DNA of 64,000 bases, taken from the NCBI GenBank assembly GCA_024336345.1, contig JANFOG010000002.1:1178001-1242000 (forward strand), in the 5' to 3' direction. This stretch comes from Mariannaea sp. PMI_226 (lineage: Eukaryota; Ascomycota; Sordariomycetes; Hypocreales; Nectriaceae). The position numbers were made by a program, and so were the translations under genes. Under the pieces are notes generated by a model. The model did no database searches and was not told where the DNA came from. It saw only the letters and a list, made by a program, of their open reading frames with translations. How positions within the stretch are numbered: position 1 is the first letter of the stretch; the number at the start of each line of letters is the position of its first letter. This document shows, piece after piece, positions 52,598 through 64,000 of this stretch.

Positions 52598-52633
52598 GAG
52601 GAGGAGGAGGAGGAGGAGGAGGAGGAGGAGGAG
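52598..52633 (+). repeat. (GAG)12 microsatellite
   Basis: Twelve uninterrupted GAG units sit in a purine-rich tract of the gene-poor interval. It would encode Pro on the minus strand or Glu on the plus strand, but no gene is supported. Confidence 0.9.
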
Positions 52634-55600
52634 GAAGTACAAGAACATCGTGAGGAAGAACTAGATCAAGTGGAGGTGGTGTGAGTGGCATGGCATCGAA
52701 CTGTAGGTCTGAGTTTCTTCCTATTTGTGCCAGGCACAACAAATATTGACAATCATTGAAGAAGGAAATAGCTAAGAAAAAAGTATTACACCAGTGATAT
52801 AATAAACTCCTTCCCCATTCGAGTTTCTCTTACAGTGCCTAGCCCCTCGATGAGGGCGGAATAGATACAGATAGGGTCGCAATGGAATTTGGCACGTTAG
52901 ACGGGCAACACCTATTCTCTGCCCCCCTCCCTCTGCCCTCCCCTCCCCGGCTCCCGAATTCCGAAGATGAAAAGAAAAAAAGAGAAGGAAAAGAGAGAGT
53001 CAGAGGAAGAAGCTGGAGAGGAATAAAACCCGACCGTAACTCCACCGCATGTCCAAATCCTAACCCCTTCACCGTAGTAAGCCGCAGAACTTCCTAGCGA
53101 AAAGTGAAAGAGGTTGCAGGGGATCATCCCGGACTGCATGGACGGTCTGTGTTTTTGCTTTAATAAAGCTGCTTTACAGTACTCCGTACTATGAGCTATG
53201 GATCGTTTACAGGCGGTCTTTTTTTTTTCTGGTTGTCCCCCGGTTTTGAGGCCCGCAATGTGTGATGCAGTAACAGGGTATTCGCACATACATGCCTGGA
53301 CGGAGACTAGTAGTGCAACAAACCTAGGCCAAGAGAGAGACGCCAGCCAAAAAAAATTGATCATGTCTTGCAGTTGAAGATGCCCAGTTGTTGCTCTCGG
53401 AGACGCTTCGAAGAGGAGGCGGCAGGTTGTCCTTGAATGCAAGCATTCGGACTTTGATATTTGGGGTTGAACACCAACATCATGCTGACTTTGCACACTG
53501 ATGCGCGATGCACAAACCAGTCCTCCAGTTGGTGAGCTCAGCCCAATACATGCAGTGGCACATACATTATGTCCGGTTAACCCATCAAGCCCGGTGGGAA
53601 TCACTCGCACACCACTACAGATTACACCAGAGTACAAAACGGGGCCTCTTCAAGCCAGAAGAATGGTCCGGGGTGCCGCCCACACCACCACGATTTTGAG
53701 ATCTCAATCGGGCAGTGTCAGAGACCAACAAGGCTCACTTCAGTCCGTATACACAGCATGCTCATCCCTCCCTCCCCGTCCATGTTTTTACCACCCCTCC
53801 ACCCCTCCCCCCCCCGAATTCCGCGGTGGCCAGGGCCATCCACCATCAGAACATCCAGTTTGAGGCAAGGTTCGAAATACGGAGTACAGTACTGTAACGT
53901 ACATACCTACGTACATACATACAAACATGCATACATACATCAGTAACGTCGGTAGGTAGGTAAGGAAGTAGGTTGGCTTCAGCGGCTGGCAAGCCTATGT
54001 TGCGATTGGCCTGGCCTCAGTAACACCACCCATCCATTTGCATCGTTACCTCTCTATCCAACGTTCAGGCCACTTTGTCCCATTGAAATCTAGACCCCAG
54101 AGACCACTGCTCAAGAAACGAGCGCCAGCCTTCGGAGATGGCTTGCAAAGGGTGAAGCGCTAGAAATGCGGGAGAGAGCGCGAACCAAAGGCGAATCACC
54201 AACCTCGTTTCTATATGACTTTATTTCAAATCCTTCTCTCTCTTGATGGACAGAACCAGGTGCAAACGAGGCGTTTGGCTTGGGGAGGTGGATGGCTGTC
54301 CTGTATTGTAGGCTGCTGTGCTGGACAAGCCACCTAAGGTACGCTTTGGTTCCCCATCCATGCTTACTCCGATGTAGGTATTTTAGTACAGCTAGACTAA
54401 ACAGTTACTAGTAAATACGGGAAGACAGAGAAAGCTGAACGATGAGCGGCTGTCAGAACCATGAGCCTTTATTTTTTGTTTCTTCTCAGTTTTTTTTTTG
54501 CTTTTTCTCGTCCTTTTTGGCGGCACGCAAGCATCCGCATCAGCACCTGCGCCAACACCCGCACCCTGCTTTGATAAGCTCCGGGAGCCATGAGGCTACT
54601 GCAAGACGGATTGGGGTTGGGGCCTGTTGATCCTTCAGTCTTCCCAATGGCGCATGTCTTGGAGCTTGGATGGTCAGGGTGCGGGCTGTTGAGAGCACTG
54701 GACATGTTTCTCATGCATCGATGCATGCTAGCATTTCGCCCCCCGTCATCGAATCACCAGCCGCCGCAGCGAGATAGGAAGAAAAGGGTAACTACCTAAA
54801 GGTAGTGAGCATCCCCATCCATCCCGTGCAAGACCAAAAGTACGAGGTACATGCGTGGAAGTACTGTGTAACTACTTACAAGCCAGGTATTTCACCTTGA
54901 CGTACCGAAAGGTACGGAACCTGGATGGCAGCATGGGTTTGGTGGCGGAAAGGGAAAAGCTGTTGCTGTGCCCCCCCTGGCAGTGCCAGGGATCTTGATA
55001 GAACTGGCCAACGGGAACATCAGCCGGCAGGCTGAAAAAAAAATTTTGAAAGGGAAAAAAAGAAAAAGAAAAAGAAAAAGAAAAGGCCGGACTGCCACCT
55101 TTGGGGCATGGGGCTTGAGGGATTGAGTCCGTTCTTGTACGGCACCGTCCCTAACAGCACATGGCAGCTCGTAGGCATCAGACATAATTGCGTCGTCTAC
55201 ATTTCAGAAATGCCCTTTTTCCCCGGAGGAGGGAACGGAGGAAGCATGGATCATATCACATCATCATCTTCCTTCGTATTCTGTATTCTGTATTTTTACA
55301 CCAGACTCAAATTTGAATTATTTTAATAAATGAAAAATTCAAAAAGTGGCTGATTTCGCTGCATTAAGTTGGTGGTGGCCTGCCTGTCAAGGTCTATGCT
55401 TGTTCTTTTTTGGCGAGTTTGGCGAGCCAGAATTGTGAACATGTACAGATCACTCTTACTCAGACTATGCAGTAGGTCCAAAGATGGCCAAGAGTAAGTA
55501 CTGCGTACAGTAGGAGTCTCACATGGGACATGGTAAAGGCTGGCCAAGAAAGCTGAAATACCTTGGCCAAAGAGCAACCCGGTGGATGAATGAACGATGA

Positions 55601-58600
55601 CGACCGCTTACACTCCTTAGATCGGTTGTTTATATTAGCAACTTGCAATGATGTTAGCGGATGGAGCTTCCCTGGCTGACCACGGTTGTACATCGATAGT
55701 ACCGCTGTCAAAACCGCTCCGAAAGGGCCGTCCCACTAGTCTACATAGTAGATCGTCCAAGCTTGGCTTCACTCGCTTGGCTTCGCTCACGGATGCGGAT
55801 GCGGGAGTGCTAAGTAATCATAAAGTAGTGACCTTATTGCACATGTTTGTGTCCTCCAAATGACTGTACGCACATGAAAGTTGTTACTGCTGTTATGCAG
55901 AACGAGGCTGAAGGGCAGACTCTCACGCAGCAGACCCATGTTGCCAACACTCTTCCGTGCTTGCGTAGAGGCATTGAACACAGCATGACATACTAGGCTA
56001 GGGCAAATGGTTGATTGATGATGGATTGACTGACTAGCAGATGGATTGAGACCCAGCAGCGCTAATATGGCATTAGGGGAAATGAATCAAGAAAATAAAA
56101 TAAAGTGAAGGGGGGGAAAACAATCAAACAGAAGGTCTCTTCTTCTCTCAGCACACTCTGAGTAAAAGATGTCCGCGGGTAGGAGAATGGGAGCAGGTAA
56201 GGCACTATGTAGAGAAAGCTGAGCAGGGACCAGGCTCGATCAATCATCGACCCACCCTCATTCCAGTTGCGGAAACGCGAGCCACCATACCCATGCCCAG
56301 GATACCTTAGTCCGTACTGTTACATTATTACCCAAGAGTAGCCATACTTGGAGATTGAATAGAGAGAAGAGGATGATATGATTAATTAATTTTTTTTGGC
56401 CTTTGACTCTGTGTGAAAAAGGAAAAGTATACAAGTAAAGCAAACGAAGGTGTCCCCTTCATGTATCATTATTTTAGCTTCACATGGATTCAGTGTTGTC
56501 AAAGTACTTACATAGGGAGTACCTTTACTTTTGGAGGTAGGTACTTAGTCTAGGTAGGTCCCTGGGTAATTATGTACATAGTATGTGGTCTAGAAGCTCT
56601 CATATCAGATCTCTGAAACTGCCGGCACATTCGTTCAAATGCGGCAGTGCTCAGGGAAATTTGCAGTCCCTTCGTTCTCAAGCGTCAGATCACTTCATGC
56701 CTACTCTTCTGTAGGGTACCTTATTTATAGTATGCAGGATGAATTGGAATAGAGATGAGAAGTTCCTTGACCAGATGAGCCTTTCTTTCTTTTTTTTTTT
56801 CTTCTTTTTTTTTTCTTTCTCTTTCCTTTTCTTCGTCGCCGTCTACCGACGGAGCTTACGGGGTAGATGCTACTACAATTTATCAAACAGCGCCAGCTAG
56901 TCAGCCAAATACCAGGAGATAATTGGGCAACTTCTCAAAGACCTACTCTTTCTCCCAACGACCCAACCAGAATCTGGCAGCATCAGCCCCGACGACGCCA
57001 CCTCCCAAATTTGTGACAAATTCGGGAGGGAAGGTAGACAGGTCGGTAGTAATGGCAGGCAGCTGCCAATCAGGTACCAAGGTAGCCTAGGTATCTGATC
57101 GTTGATCTTGCAACGGGGAAGGAAAAGGTACCCGCTTAAGGTTCGTGTCTACCTTAGCCGGCACGAGGTAAGCTCCCGCTTGTAAAATGGGCAATCAAGG
57201 CATATAGAACTTCCTTCCTCCATCTATGTCCGTAGCCCACCACCCTTAGGTACCTATGTAGATTGATGGTCAAGATATCTAGCTGCCTTACTTAGGCATC
57301 AACCTGCCTACCTTAATTACCGACGTAGAGATACCCGCCGCCTTTGTCACCGAGATCGACATGATGGAATAGTTGCCCTTACACTCTCCCTCTTGGTCTC
57401 GTTACGGCACCAATCATCAAATGCATCTCAATCTACGGCAAGGAATATGATATATATGTAAGTCACTTCCGATGTGACGCTAATACCTTGTGCTCCGAAC
57501 TCCGTCCGCTATGAAGTATGGATACGTCCTCATCAGTGAGCCAAGTCATCCGCGAGGCTTGTTCTAACCGGGGTAAGCGGGCGACCAAGACCAGAAAGAG
57601 CAAAGAATCCAAGCCACAAGGTTTGGTCTTCCGCTCTGTCTGTCTCTCTTTGGCCATGGTCCCGTCACTCCCTTCATCAAAGAAGGAAGAAAAAAACGTG
57701 CTTCGGCAAGCCCTGGCTACGCCCTGCTCCGACGCCCCGAGGGTGGTGGAATGCTGCGCACCAACAGGGTCGGAGGCGAGGACGAGGATGAGATGAGACG
57801 AAAAAAGGGCCACGAGGCGATAAACTTGCTTCAGATTAAACGACGAGGCTGAGGCTAGCTGCCGCATGCATGGTCAATCAAGACCGAAGCCTTGCTGTTG
57901 AGTGGTCGTCTGAGTTGGCCGCGTCAAAGGTCTCTCGGCCCCCAATGTGCTACTCAATGTAGTATGCCTTGAAAGCATTGATCTTAGACTGCGCAGAGAC
58001 TCTTACACCAAGTTGGTCACGGCAACGAGAACAACGCCATTTTGCAGAACTATCTGTAGACCTCCACGAGGTACCAAAAGAAGACATTGGAGGGCTTTGA
58101 GGCGGGTGGCAGAATGTTTTCCTTCTACCATTCCTGGTGTAGAAAGGGCGGGCTAGAGAAGCCAACAGTGCCATTAAGTGTGCTTCCTCTCGCCAGCTTG
58201 TGCCAAAGCCAAGCCAAGGAGCCCCATCCATAGCTCTACTTTCTTCCCCCCCACTCCCTCAGACAAAGACTTTTTCACTTGTAGTCCTTGGTTCTGTTGG
58301 GCTAGCTATATCCCTGGAACCGGTCTACGTATGGGCAGGGGCGATGGCGGAAGGGAGGGAAACAGAGCAAAAAGACCCTCAACTAAGTGCGTGCCGCCGG
58401 ACCTCCCGCCTGTATCTCATCAATGATCATGGCCCGTTAGTCGATCTTGCTGGGGATGGTGGTCTAACCCCCCTCTACTTCGATGTAACTGGATGGGATG
58501 AGTATATGCGAATTATGTTGACGGGAAGTACATGGAAGAGCAGGCCTCACCGTCCCGTCCCTTGCTGCTCTGCTTAATAAACCCTGCCGGAACAGGCCTC

Positions 58601-60873
58601 TCCTGACCCCTGTCATTCTCTATCACCTATGAGGCCCTGCATTGGTCACTTGTGGGCTTTGCCGTTTTGCTAGCTTCAATTCGCCCAGGACCTGGCCTGA
58701 CCTGAACCTGGCTTGGGCCATTCAAACAGCAACTTAGCAAGCAATGTGGGATTTCGTATCTGGGGGGGATCTGGGCGAACAGGTGACCAGCCCACAAGGT
58801 GGACTCCCTTGGCTCTCGGGAGAGAGGGCCCCCGCTCACCAGCATTTCGCAGACGTCGAATCGCATGTCGTTGATGGCCTCGATGAATATCGACCGAGGG
58901 ACGGTCGTTAAGACGGCACCTCGTGCGGCTTCGAATGCGAGCAAGTGGCTTGCCTTTTTGACCACTGGATATTAGCCAGCTAGTGTGCGCGTCTCTGGCT
59001 CCCGCTCATTAATCCAGTAAGTCTCACTCTTGTCATTTGTTCTCTGGCCCCGTTGCAGCCCCTCAACGGAAATCCTACTGGGCACGCCCGCTACCCACCT
59101 CAAGTTCACACCCCCCCGGTTTCTTCCACGCGCGCACCGGCCTCTGTCTCGATCATCGAGAAGCGTAACTCGCTCTACTCCAATTGATGAGAAGCGAGTA
59201 GTTTCCCTTGTCGTTGACACTGATTTCTGAATTGATCCACCGGGAGAAATAAAAATGTGGCTATTGAAATGCCTCATTTGGTCTCTAACTCGTCACTGAC
59301 CAATATGAATGGCCATTTAGTAGCGGCACTATATTTGCCTCCGGTTCACTGTGGTTATTCTACTCATGACTCGAATGGATTTCAGGGACCGACCTGCCAT
59401 GAGAATCGTCCATCACAATTCACTAACATGGCCGGTTGTTCTAGACCAAAGAGGACATCGCGGCTTTGGTTAAGGAGGAGAGAATATGTTTGATTAGAAG
59501 AATCAAATATAACCAATGATCCTATGAAATGGCAGCGAGACCAGTATGTCGGAAGCACGAAAATGTGAATTGCAATGATTATTAGGGCAAGACAAGAACA
59601 CTTCGGTCCAAAACGAAAACGGACTAAGAGCGCCGCCCGACTCAGACTTGCCTCTTTTTTTTTTTGCCCTTGCCGTCCTGTCCTGTCATTGCTTGGCCAT
59701 CCGCCCATCCGCTGATCAACGGCTTGATACTCGTTCTTGTATTGGTCTCGATTTAACTTACTCCGAACAGACTACGAGGAAGGGTACTCCAAAGGAACAC
59801 ACCTATCAGATTGTGGCGGACCAGGGGGGGACTTTCGAAACGGCTGATGATGAATCTCTTCCCTTTGGGCAATTGGCTTTTGCCCTGTCCTGCTCTAGCA
59901 ACCCAGTCTGGCAGCGTAAGGATTACGGATAGAGAAACTCAGTCGGCAGATTTTCCAGCTTCCATCTCCATCGCATAACTAATTAGGACCACACTCACAT
60001 CCGTGTCGTCCGGGCTGTCTCCCGGAGCCTGGCTGGAGTAGCATTTGATCTTTCCTCACTTGTTGCACCTGCTGCTGCTCCTATTGTTGCTCGTGATTCA
60101 ACAATTTACAACTCTTGTAATTCTGCAATACTACGTGACGCCTCCGCCTCTTTTCTTCTCCAGCTCGTTCTCGGCCTTTGCAACCCCTGCTGCTACTTCC
60201 AGCCGCGCATCTAGAGGATGCTGAATGGACGGCATAAGTTATGTATGCGCGTGTGAGTGAAAACAAAAGCCGGTCAGCAGCGTAAGTGTAAGAGGAGATG
60301 GCTTTGGCTCATCGGTCGGTCTTGTCATACCCATAACCCCATGCCTCCAAGCCAGGCTTCCCCGTTACATTCTCAATCCGTCCACATTCAAGCTTCGGTC
60401 CCCAACTGTACTCCTTATTACACACTCACACACCCACCCACACAGACGTCCTACTCGATTCAATCCTACCCACCGCCCACTTCTTTCCAGTCTGTTCTGT
60501 TTTCTCACACGCTCTCACACACACATTTTATCCACGCACACGCCCCTCCCCCGGTCCTCGAGAGGGCTACACCCCCCTTGCCCCGGGACTCGTGTACTCT
60601 CGTGCTTGTACATCTATCTGTCGCCGACCTCGTTCATACATATGTAGCGTGGTAGATGGCTCATATTCCTCCTCGCACCGCAACATCGTTGATTATACTC
60701 GAATAGCTCTGGCCATTGCGCTGGATTGCTATCATTCTTGGGTTTCGTCTCTTGACGAGGAAACGGCACATCACCCATCTTGTCGAGCCGCAGTCGACTA
60801 ACAAGCAATAACCCGCCATCTTTTGGCTTGGTGCCAGTTTTCACCACATTCACCGTCGTTGACTAAAGCTACT

Positions 60874-61779
60874 GTGAGTATCCGTCAGCCCGCGAACTGA
60901 CTATTTGCACATTCCTTTCCACTCCTGTCTCGTCTCGTCTTGTCTCGTCTTGCGCCCCCTTCTTCACACGTCTTATTCTCTCGCTCCGGCCTCCGCAATA
61001 CCCACGAGGGAAGAGAAAAAGCAAGCACAAAAAGACGGCCTATTTCCTGTACTGTCTCAGGACCTCGCGTGGAAAATAAGGACCGCCATAAAAGGTCTCA
61101 TCAGCGCGGCCACCAAGGATTTGCAGAAAAAGGGCCATTTAAGGGACAAAAAAGAAGGCCAACCTGGAACCTAGAAAAGCCCCACGGTGTGTCTATTGGA
61201 GACTAAGGAGGTCGAGCGTGTGCGTTCGTTTGCGAGTGTGGTGTTGTTACTTGCTTTGCTTGGCTCTGCTGCAATGTATTTAACAGGCCTGGCGAACGCT
61301 CTGCACACACTCGCCTCTCCCTTTTCTGCACATACAAAAAGGAGATTTGATCGACAGCAAAAGAAACCAGGAAACGAATACCGATAATATCTGGGAACTG
61401 GAACCGGAACCGGAGCACTTTACTGTACGAGTTCGCTTCAGGGAGACGATGCCTCACTTTGCTGGCTGATGTTTGTGAGAAAACCTACACTCACAAACAA
61501 ACACATGTACACCACTCTCATCGAAGAGAAAAGAGATCAGAAACACCTGCCATCAGTTGCAGTTCAAATCGCCCAGCAAACTAGGCGCTCTATCTCATTT
61601 CACCAAGCCAGCACGGATTTCGATCCAACAGCTGACTCTGCTTGTCAAGAAATTTCTCCGAAGTCGAAGTCTGGGTGTTGCTGGAGGCTTTGCTTATTTC
61701 CAGCTTGTCAACAAGCTTGTTATTGATAATTTTCTAACTGTATTGATTATCTTTCTAACTTCTGATCCCAAAATATTAG
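60874..61779 (+). other. Possible long intron in the leader of the CENP-B-type gene
   Basis: A donor (ACT then GTGAGTATC) at 60874 and an acceptor (TCTAAC branch words at about 61735 and 61755, then AAATATTAG) ending at 61779, 19 bases before the ATG, would bound a 906-base leader intron. The region upstream (60300-60870) is C/T/CA-rich, as expected of a leader exon. The splice sites are good; the pairing is inference, and the region between contains other possible sites. Confidence 0.35.
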
Positions 61780-61798
61780 CTGGACGAGCCGCTGAAAA

Positions 61799-63592
61799 AT
61801 GAACAACGGTAGCGGGACTTCGGCCATGGGCCACGACAGCACCATGGCCCCAAGCAATGGCTATGCGAGCGATACATGGACTAGTTTAAGTCCTTACAGC
61901 CAGAGTCCATACAGTAACAGCCCGCTGACGGAGTACAACCAATTTGGAGCTTACGTTACTCATGGGCTACCGTCAGAATCGATAAGCCGGATGCCTCCGC
62001 CACCACAGATGATGCAACCCGCGCCGGCCATGGCCCATCACCAGCTTCCTATGCTGAACACCACCTGGCCGAGCCAGCTAACAAATCCATCTCCTTCAAC
62101 CAGCTATTCGGCCCCTCACTCAGCTCCTCCTCTAACTATGCCAACTGTGACGAGCGCACCACCTGCTGATCCTCCGAAATTGCCTGCACAGCCAGAGAAG
62201 TCGAGAAAGACTTTGTCTACAGAACAGAAGCGGGCTATGTGCCAGTTTCATGAAGACAACCCAGGAATTCGACAAGCAGATATTGGGTTTCGGTTCGGAG
62301 TGGAGAGGAGGTAAGCTTTTTCTTGGTAGACTCCTGGACCTCACTTGTTCGCGATATCGTACAAGCTGTCCAGCAAGATGCAAACGTAAATCTAACCATA
62401 TGGCCTTGACAGTACCGTTTCCAAGGTTCTTAGACAAAAGGACCAGTACCTTAAGCGAGAGGAACCAGATCTTGCGGCTCTAAAACGAGCCAAGCAGAAG
62501 CATCCTGATTTCGATCGGACACTGAGCAACTATATTAGGAGACAGCTAACCCGTGGTTTCGAGGTCACCGATGATGAGATTCTGGAACAAGCAAAGCTAT
62601 TCGCCCATGCCAGTGGGAACCAAGACAACATCATGAACAATCTGACCAGTAATTGGCTGCAAAAGTTCAAACAGAAGCACGGCATTGGTGCCAACAAACT
62701 CATGCGGCGGGCCTCAGAGCCCAACATACCCAACAGCGCTAGAATGCCCAAGCTGGCAGTGCGGACAGACAAGACTTTGCATGGCCTCCCGCCCTCATCA
62801 CCTACTACGCAGCTCTCGCCACTGTCGGGAAGCAGGAGTGATGAGGAGACTCATACTGATGGGCTAGGTTTCAGTTATGGCTACAAGCACCCCGAGTCCC
62901 ATAACTCGACAACGTCTCTGGTGAGCGACATTCGAACAGACACGAATAACTCGTCCTTCTCGGGAACTATGAGCCCGACAGGGCACTTCACCTTCTCGCC
63001 TGACCCCAACGTTGGAGGGTTCCCGATGGACCAGCTACGCAGCAACAACCATTCTGATTTCCAGCAGCATAGCCGTGAAAAGAGAAGCAACACGTTTCCG
63101 TCGCTCAACATGGACTATGTGAACCAGGCTGCCACACAGGGGGAACCGACAACACCTCGACACCAGCCATCGTCCACAGCTCCATCATCGGCTTTGGACT
63201 CGCCTGCCATCGACCTATCTATGCCCTTTCCCCTCGATACCAGCATGAACTCGCCACCCAGGCCATTGCGTCGCAGCAGCAGCAACTCGAGCATGACGAA
63301 TAGATCGGCGACGAATTCGGCAACAGCCAGCGGTATCTCAAATACCCCTGTCGATTCCTCCCCTGTGTCGCCCTCTCAAGAAGATGCCCGTCGAGCAGCT
63401 GCCACATTGCTCAGCTACATCCAGCATGTGGGCACGTTTGATACGAACGAATACAAGACCATCGTGCAGCTCACCAAAAAGCTGCAGATCCACCAGCACC
63501 AGCCTGGGAGACCGTCGATAGGGGGCCTCTCAAGGATCCCAGAAGGTGATGTCGAGCTTCCTCCGATGATTGCCCGGATGGAGTCGATATGA
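61799..63592 (+). CDS. CENP-B/Psq-type helix-turn-helix DNA-binding protein
   Basis: Two exons, 61799-62310 and 62413-63592, with a 102-base GT-AG intron, give 563 residues. Residues 1-130 are Pro/Ser/Tyr-rich and disordered. A Psq/CENP-B N-terminal helix-turn-helix lies at about 135-187 (TLSTEQKRAMCQFHEDNPG, IRQADIGFRFGVERR, TVSKVLRQKDQYL). The intron falls in the third helix. A second, Tc5/CENP-B-type HTH is at about 204-263 (FDRTLSNYIRRQ to NWLQKFKQKHGI). This pair is how pogo/CENP-B proteins bind DNA. The rest is Ser/Thr/Pro-rich with no DDE catalytic domain. It therefore looks like a domesticated host protein, probably a nuclear transcription or replication-origin/centromere factor of the Abp1/CENP-B kind; the exact role is not known. 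A short C-terminal helix (LLSYIQHVGTFDTNEYKTIV) may mediate protein contacts. Confidence 0.87.
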
Positions 63593-64000
63593 ATTGGCCC
63601 GTATGAGGTTTCTCTTTATCTACTTTCTGGGATGGCGTTCTCGGATTCTGTTTCATTTTTTGGTATTAAGTTTTGCTCTCTTCTTGTACACTGCCAACAG
63701 GATGCCCATCCTTTCAGAGGAATGGGGACCATGCCCAGAGAAACCAAGGGAATATTTTGAATGGGCCCAGGGACCAAGCGAGAGGCAGGCCTTTGAGGCT
63801 GCAGCTTGGATTGAACACTATGGCGGGAAGTATTTCCCTCGGGTGCTCACGCAGACCAGGGGACGAAAGACGACAACAACAACCCAAAACATTATTCAGC
63901 AACTGACCACTTTTAAGCGGCATATTGCCAACACCTGACATTTCTGAACACATTATTTACGTTCTGAGAGTCAATTCATCAAAGAGATTGGATATAAGCC
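63593..64000. other. 3' region of the CENP-B-type gene
   Basis: Probable 3' UTR with T-rich DNA at about 63600-63680. A 122-codon plus-strand frame (63570-63938) starts inside the preceding gene in another frame and has no family features, so I do not call it. The window ends here. Confidence 0.4.

Larger units (their letters stand above)
50409..60873. other. Gene-poor 10.5-kb interval
   Basis: I find no supported gene between RBG1 and the leader of the CENP-B-type gene. The minus strand from about 50,900 to 52,750 is pyrimidine-rich (the plus strand GA-rich), which opens frames of low-complexity Pro/Ser on the minus strand. There is a (GAG)12 repeat, (ACGC/AGA)-rich tandem units near 51580-51620, C-runs near 53800, T-runs near 56790-56815, and several GGTACC words (56715, 57073, 57127, 57249, 58070). 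A 241-codon minus frame (52912-53637) lacks an upstream ATG and family features. Confidence 0.45.

Noticed and set aside
52912..53637. 241-codon open frame on the minus strand in the gene-poor interval
   Set aside because: It begins without an ATG, the first internal Met leaves about 150 codons, and composition is mixed low-complexity with no family features or signal for splicing.
59648..59932. 94-codon frame with a signal-peptide-like start (LFFFALAVLSCHCLA)
   Set aside because: It begins at a TTG, the hydrophobic start comes from a T-run, and no upstream exon with ATG was found.

Overview
This window is nuclear DNA from a filamentous ascomycete, most likely a Sordariomycete and probably of the order Hypocreales. 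The evidence is short GT-AG introns (about 50-130 bases) with CTAAC/CTGAC-type branch points, long untranslated leaders, and protein sequences of the classic filamentous-fungal type: G-gamma ending CCVVM, a 308-residue PP1, a Nto1-type PHD protein, an RBG1/DRG1 GTPase and eIF3a. The order-level call is an impression from protein style and the many GGTACC/AGGTAC-type intergenic words; no database was searched.

Twelve protein genes can be supported, eleven from recognisable domains and one from gene structure alone. In order they are: an LRR protein (6943-9552, +); dihydrofolate reductase (11687-12399, -); a Nto1/BRPF-like PHD protein (13881-17558, +); the protein phosphatase 1 catalytic subunit (22250-23543, +); a SelW/Rdx-family redox protein (24693-25386, -); the G-protein gamma subunit (27602-27943, -); a small predicted secreted protein in an AT-rich island (32486-33062, +); eIF3a (34482-37845, +); a polyprenol reductase/DFG10-like enzyme (38946-39944, +); an ALKBH6-like dioxygenase (39989-40900, -); a Hos4-like ankyrin-repeat Set3C protein (42957-47626, +); the GTPase RBG1/DRG1 (48561-50408, +); and a CENP-B-type DNA-binding protein without a transposase domain (61799-63592, +). 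That is thirteen entries, twelve of them with recognisable domains and one (the secreted protein) without. All except the LRR, DHFR, SelW, G-gamma, DFG10 and CENP-B genes, which have a single intron, have two or more introns; exon borders were set by reading frame and splice sites.

The genes are mostly unlinked housekeeping functions: translation (eIF3a, RBG1), chromatin (Nto1, Hos4), signalling (PP1, G-gamma), folate, dolichol and redox metabolism, and nucleic-acid dioxygenase chemistry. There is no operon or biosynthetic cluster. Gene density is low, and large intervals (1-6.9 kb, 17.6-22.2 kb, 28-32.4 kb, 50.4-61.8 kb) hold no gene I can defend. They carry microsatellites, homopurine tracts, CT-rich leaders and recurrent GGTACC words.

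The points most worth checking are: the small secreted-protein gene in the AT-rich island at 32-34.3 kb; a one-base frame problem exactly at the intron inside the HxD iron-binding motif of the ALKBH6 gene; a second CxxC at the extreme C-terminus of the SelW-like protein; a roughly 200-residue proline- and glycine-free charged helix in the Hos4-like protein; micro-exons in RBG1, PP1 and eIF3a; and long leader introns. No transposon with a readable coding region, CRISPR array, complete tRNA or rRNA was seen.
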